Below, one piece after another: positions 60,760 through 64,000 of a DNA stretch of 64,000 nt (the first letter of the stretch is position 1; each line of letters opens with the position of its first letter). The DNA is taken from NCBI RefSeq assembly GCF_023101165.1, contig NZ_CP078076.1, positions 558,001-622,000 of the forward strand. The letters run 5' to 3'. Under the pieces are notes generated by a model, which did no database searches, was not told where the DNA came from, and was given only the letters and a program-made list of their open reading frames with translations. The position numbers and the translations under genes are program-made. Origin of the DNA: Microbacterium sufflavum. GTDB taxonomy: Bacteria; Actinomycetota; Actinomycetes; Actinomycetales; Microbacteriaceae.

Positions 60760-61418
60760 GACCGGGGGCGCTGCGCCGCCGCATCCGGCGAGGACTCCTC
60801 GCCGGATGCGGTGCCGCGTGCGCGGCGCTCCTGATCGCCTGCACCCCCGTGGGGGCGGGCGAGGTGATGACGTCGGATCCCCCCTCCGACCCCCCACGCT
60901 CGCCGTCGCCTGCCCCCACCTCGACGCTGCGCCCGGAGACGCACTCCGCCGAGCTGCCCCCACCGCAGCCCACGACCCCTCCGACCCGGCTGCGCATCCC
61001 CGACCTCGGTGTCGACATGACCGTGGTCGATGTGGGAGTGGAGCCGACAGGGCAGATGCAGCTCCCGGAGGACCCGGCGGTGGCGGGGTGGTACCGGTAC
61101 GGCGCCGATGCCGCCAGCACGGCCGGACTCGTCGTGCTGGCCGCGCACGTAGACGCCGTCGGATACCCCATCGGCCCGCTCTCCCGGTTGCGCGAGCTCG
61201 GCGCCGGAGCGACCGTCGAGGTGACCGACGCGAACGGCGTGCCCCGGACCTACGCGGTGGAGTCGCTGGCCTTCTACGAGAAGGCGGCTCTCCCCACCGG
61301 GGAGCTGTTCGCCAGGGAGGGCCCGCCCGGCCTGGTCCTCATCACGTGCGGAGGACCCTTCGACAGCACGACCGGTCACTACCGCGATAATGTCGTCGCC
61401 ATCGCACGGCCCGCCTGA
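60756..61418 (+). CDS. Class F-like sortase
   Basis: A 220-aa sortase: N-terminal export signal with a lipobox-like LLIAC (Cys about 29), a proline-rich spacer (about 35-72), and the catalytic domain with His in LAAHVDAVG, Cys in LVLITCGGPFD and Arg in GHYRDNV. Class F sortases of actinobacteria are mostly unassigned. The neighbouring DUF4397 protein lacks a sorting motif, so the pair may act through a different link. Confidence 0.87.
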   Translation: MRPGALRRRIRRGLLAGCGAACAALLIACTPVGAGEVMTSDPPSDPPRSPSPAPTSTLRPETHSAELPPPQPTTPPTRLRIPDLGVDMTVVDVGVEPTGQMQLPEDPAVAGWYRYGADAASTAGLVVLAAHVDAVGYPIGPLSRLRELGAGATVEVTDANGVPRTYAVESLAFYEKAALPTGELFAREGPPGLVLITCGGPFDSTTGHYRDNVVAIARPA

Positions 61419-61457
61419 GCACCCGCACCCGACGCCCCGAACGGAAGGGAGGCGCGC

Positions 61458-62021
61458 ATGACCTCCGCGGACGACCCCGACGACGAGACGCAGCTCAACG
61501 AGCGCTTCGTCCGGGGCGACGAGGATGCCCTCGCCGAGCTGTATCGGCGGTGGTCGCCGGTGGTGTTCACGCTCGCGTTGCGCTCCCTCGGCGATCGCGC
61601 CGACGCCGCCGACGTGACGCAGCGCACGTTCGTGTCGGCCTGGACGTCGAGAACGGGGTACGACCCGTCGAAGGCCCGCCTGAGCACGTGGCTGGTGACC
61701 ATCGCCCGGCGCCGCATCGCCGACATGCACGAGTCGCGGGCCCGCATCCAGCGGCTGCAGGAGGAGATGATGCGCGTCACCTCTCCCGACGATCTCGTCA
61801 GCGCACCGGTCGACCTGTCGCAGTCCATCCTGATCGCGAACGAGATGCGGCAGCTGCGACCCGAGGCGCGCGAGGTCATGCGGCTGGCGTTCTTCGACGA
61901 CCTGACGCACGAGGAGATCGCCCGGCGGCTGGACATGCCTCTGGGTACCGTGAAGAGCCACATCCGCCGGAGCCTCTCCCGTATGCGCGACCGATTGGAG
62001 GTCAACCGTGTCGCACCTTGA
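61458..62021 (+). CDS. ECF RNA polymerase sigma factor
   Basis: A 187-aa group IV sigma factor. Region 2 (ALAELYRRWSPVVFTLALRSLG ... ADVTQRTFVSAW, about 25-65) and region 4 (REVMRLAFFDDLTHEEIARRLDMPLGTVKSHIRRSL, about 138-175) are complete. GGGAGG precedes ATG 61458. Its end overlaps the anti-sigma gene by 14 bases. Targets unknown; the preceding surface-protein/sortase genes are candidates. Confidence 0.92.
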   Translation: MTSADDPDDETQLNERFVRGDEDALAELYRRWSPVVFTLALRSLGDRADAADVTQRTFVSAWTSRTGYDPSKARLSTWLVTIARRRIADMHESRARIQRLQEEMMRVTSPDDLVSAPVDLSQSILIANEMRQLRPEAREVMRLAFFDDLTHEEIARRLDMPLGTVKSHIRRSLSRMRDRLEVNRVAP

Positions 62022-62745
62022 CCCCGAGCAGCTCGCCCTGCTCGCGCTCGGCGAGCCGGTCGCCTCCGAGCGCGAGCGCGCGCACCTCGACCAGTGCCGG
62101 GCGTGCGCCGCCGAGATCGCCGACCTCGCCCACGCGGCGGGTGTCGCGCGGGCGACCGTCGCCGACGCGGAGCTGGAGTCGCCGCCCGCCGACGTGTGGG
62201 CGCGCATGCACGACGAGCTGGGCCTGCCGGAGCGGCTCCGGGCCGACCCTCTCCGCCCGGCGGAACCGACAGCGGGCGAGCCGCCCTCCGCCCCACGCCC
62301 ACAGCGCAGAACCGCCGCCCGCTGGTGGGTGCTCGCCGCCGTCACGGTCCTCGTCGCCACCGTGGGCGTGAGCACGTGGACGGCGATCTCGGCCGCGCTC
62401 CGGCCGGTCACGGTCGCCACGGCGACGCTCGACCCGTTCCCCGACCACCCCGATGCGATCGGCACGGCAGAGGTGGACGAGGACCGCGACGGCGCGCGCA
62501 CCCTCACGGTGTCGCTCGACGGCGAGGTCGGCTCGGAGGACTACCGGGAGGTCTGGCTCATCCGCAACGACGGGAAGGCGCTCATCAGCCTCGGCGTGCT
62601 CGACGCCGCGACCGGCGCATTCGCCATCCCCGCGAACGTCGACCTCGACGAGTACGACCTCGTCGACATCTCGTTCGAACCCGTCGACGGCGACCCGGCC
62701 CACTCGGGGAACTCCATCGTGCGCGGCACGCTCGACTTCAGCTGA
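62008..62745 (+). CDS. Membrane anti-sigma factor (RskA-like)
   Basis: A 245-aa protein: cytosolic N-terminal domain with a zinc-finger-like H-x3-C-x2-C (HLDQCRACAAE, about 31-41), one membrane helix (WWVLAAVTVLVATVGVSTW, about 110-130), and an extracytoplasmic RskA-type domain (ATLDPFPDHPDAIGTAEV ... DYREVWLI). It holds the upstream sigma factor until released by proteolysis. The start is GTG 62008, within the sigma gene. Confidence 0.9.
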   Translation: MSHLDPEQLALLALGEPVASERERAHLDQCRACAAEIADLAHAAGVARATVADAELESPPADVWARMHDELGLPERLRADPLRPAEPTAGEPPSAPRPQRRTAARWWVLAAVTVLVATVGVSTWTAISAALRPVTVATATLDPFPDHPDAIGTAEVDEDRDGARTLTVSLDGEVGSEDYREVWLIRNDGKALISLGVLDAATGAFAIPANVDLDEYDLVDISFEPVDGDPAHSGNSIVRGTLDFS

Positions 62746-62810
62746 GCGGAGCGCACGACGCCCGCGTCAAGGGCATGTCCCGAACGCCGAACGCCCCCTA
62801 CGCTGAGGCC

Positions 62811-63329
62811 ATGACCACACTCATCCTCACTGTCGCGGGTGCCGACCGCCCGGGACTCGTCGCGGCGGTCGCCGACGTCGTCGACGCCCACGGCGGCAAC
62901 TGGGAGAACAGCTCGCTGGCCGAGCTCGCGGGAACGTTCGCGGGCGTGATCGAGGTGTCGGTGCCGACCGACCGCGCGGGCGACCTGGAGACCGCGCTCC
63001 GGGCGATCCAGGGTCAGGGGCTCCTGACGCTGTCGGTGCTCACCGGGACCCGCGGCGTGGCGGAGGAGGACGAGGAGCGGCTGCTGGTGATGCAGGTGCT
63101 CGGCAACGATCATCCCGGGATCGTGCGGGAGGTGTCGGCCGTGCTGAACGCGCACGCGCTGAGCATCGAGGAGCTGGCGACCGAGACCCGCGATGCGGCG
63201 ATGGCGGGCGGGCGGCTGTTCGAGGCGTCGGTGATCGCGAAGGTGCCGCCGACGGTCGACCTCGACGCACTGCGGGCCGACCTGGAGCGACTCGCGACCG
63301 AGATCCAGGTCGACATCACCCTCGGCTGA
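62811..63329 (+). CDS. Two-ACT-domain protein, GcvR-like
   Basis: A 172-aa protein with two ACT domains (about 3-80: LILTVAGADRPGLVAAVADVV; about 90-170: LLVMQVLGNDHPGIVREVSAVL). This layout matches glycine-cleavage repressor-like proteins, which bind amino acids. No DNA-binding part is seen. ATG 62811 follows GAGG. It lies apart from the sigma genes by 65 bases and is convergent with the last GntR gene. Confidence 0.85.
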   Translation: MTTLILTVAGADRPGLVAAVADVVDAHGGNWENSSLAELAGTFAGVIEVSVPTDRAGDLETALRAIQGQGLLTLSVLTGTRGVAEEDEERLLVMQVLGNDHPGIVREVSAVLNAHALSIEELATETRDAAMAGGRLFEASVIAKVPPTVDLDALRADLERLATEIQVDITLG

Positions 63330-63350
63330 GCGGACCCCGCCGGCGCGCAC

Positions 63351-64000
63351 TCAGGCGGACGGCGTCTCCGCGGTCGGGACGTCGTCGAGCCCGGAGTACC
63401 GCCGCACCCAGTACTCGGTGTACGCGACGTGCGCGGATGCCGCGGCCGACGCGGCGACGGGATCGGCGGCGGCGAGGCCCCGCAGGATCGCGCGGTGCCC
63501 GGCGTCGGAGTGCACCTTGAGCTCCGCGGCATCGTCGGGCTCCGAGATGCGGTACGCCCGGGAGCGGGAGCGCAGCACGTCGATCAAGCTCGTGAGGGCC
63601 TCGTTGCCCGCGACCGCGGAGATGCGCATGTGGAACTCGTGGTCGAGGCGTGACTGCGCCTCGAAGTCGGTCGTGGCCTCGATCTCGTCCAGCACCGCGG
63701 CGAGCGCCGCCACGGTGTCCGCGTCGATGCGGGCGGCCGCGAGTGCGGCGGCATGGGGTTCGAGCACCCGGCGCAGCTCCGTCAACTCCAGCACTCCCGC
63801 CATGGGCAGCAGCCCGACGGTGAGGGACAGACTGCCGATGAGGTCGGCCGCGCGCAGCTCGCTGACGTAGCTGCCCGAGCCGTGGCGCGTCTCCAGCACG
63901 CCCAGCGCCGCGAGCGTGCGGATGGCCTCGCGCAGCGATCCGCGGGAGACGCCGAGCCGTTCGCACAGCTCCCCCTCGCTGGGCAGGCGGTCGCCGGGGC
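63351..64000 (-). CDS. FadR-type GntR regulator, N-terminus cut by window edge
   Basis: About 216 residues are visible before the frame leaves the window. The winged helix is nearly whole (GELCERLGVSRGSLREAIRTLAALGVLETRHGSGSYV) and the FCD domain complete, with metal-site residues in RLDHEFHMRISAVAGN and HSDAGHRAIL. The start codon lies beyond 64000. Its target is unknown as the divergent or downstream genes are not in view. Confidence 0.9.
   Translation of the reverse strand, partial: PGDRLPSEGELCERLGVSRGSLREAIRTLAALGVLETRHGSGSYVSELRAADLIGSLSLTVGLLPMAGVLELTELRRVLEPHAAALAAARIDADTVAALAAVLDEIEATTDFEAQSRLDHEFHMRISAVAGNEALTSLIDVLRSRSRAYRISEPDDAAELKVHSDAGHRAILRGLAAADPVAASAAASAHVAYTEYWVRRYSGLDDVPTAETPSA

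Noticed and set aside
1..64000. tRNA, rRNA, CRISPR, insertion sequence, prophage or toxin-antitoxin genes
   Set aside because: No cloverleaf-like sequence with a CCA-side stem, no spaced repeats, no transposase, integrase or terminase motifs were seen on either strand.

Overview
The window is very GC-rich DNA (around 70% by eye) with dense gene packing, ATGA/GTGA stop-start overlaps and purine-rich ribosome sites. Gene content points to a high-GC actinobacterium, most likely a Microbacteriaceae member such as Microbacterium. Indicators are a CGNR zinc-finger regulator, a Cds1-type cysteine desulfhydrase, class-E/F-like sortase, many CUT1 sugar ABC systems and many GntR regulators. The genus is inference. 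I see no tRNA, rRNA, CRISPR array, IS element or phage gene.

Layout. (1) 1-9.5 kb, central catabolism: valine degradation (acyl-CoA dehydrogenase, MmsA) beside an MFS carrier and a gntR-prpD-prpB-prpC methylcitrate operon, so propionyl-CoA from valine can be burned next door. (2) 9.5-11.1 kb: EamA exporter and a CGNR regulator. (3) 11.2-31.6 kb, a glycan-use island. It has a first CUT1 transporter followed by an unrecognised 638-aa cytosolic protein, an RraA-like aldolase, an aldo/keto reductase and a lactonase-like amidohydrolase. Next come a GntR regulator, an SGNH esterase, a 1356-aa secreted beta-helix protein, a second CUT1 transporter, a secreted BNR_4 propeller (polysaccharide-lyase-like) and an FAD oxidoreductase. 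One operator family (core ATTATCGAYTR) lies before the first transporter, before the GntR gene and between the beta-helix gene and the second transporter. (4) 31.6-39.9 kb: a LacI-type sensor with no DNA-binding domain, a DeoR regulator, a CE7-like esterase, and a tightly coupled operon (cupin sugar-phosphate isomerase, FGGY kinase, 2-hydroxyacid dehydrogenase, shikimate-dehydrogenase-like protein, phosphotriesterase-like lactonase, ABM protein) whose pathway I cannot name. (5) 39.9-42 kb: a small accessory patch with a lipoprotein, a PKD-like secreted protein, a decayed fragment of a sugar-binding-protein gene and a VOC protein. (6) 42-57.5 kb: an RbsABC-type transporter, a ketose 3-epimerase with divergent LacI regulator, a complete L-fucose diketo-hydrolase pathway with its FadR-type regulator, then a transaldolase-like aldolase divergent from rbsK-rbsD-gntR. 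(7) 57.5-64 kb: cysteine desulfhydrase, FHA protein, DUF4397 protein plus sortase, ECF sigma/anti-sigma pair, ACT-domain protein and a truncated GntR gene.

How it fits together. The exported enzymes would trim a plant or algal glycan, the ABC systems import fragments, and non-phosphorylative routes (dehydrogenase, lactonase, dehydratase, dehydrogenase, hydrolase) turn deoxysugars such as L-fucose into pyruvate and lactate. Three sets of recurring palindromes suggest three regulons that cross locus boundaries: ATTATCGAYTR, ACATCNGAT(GT) and AACCTGTnnTnACAGGTT. The last two both occur before the RbsABC operon.
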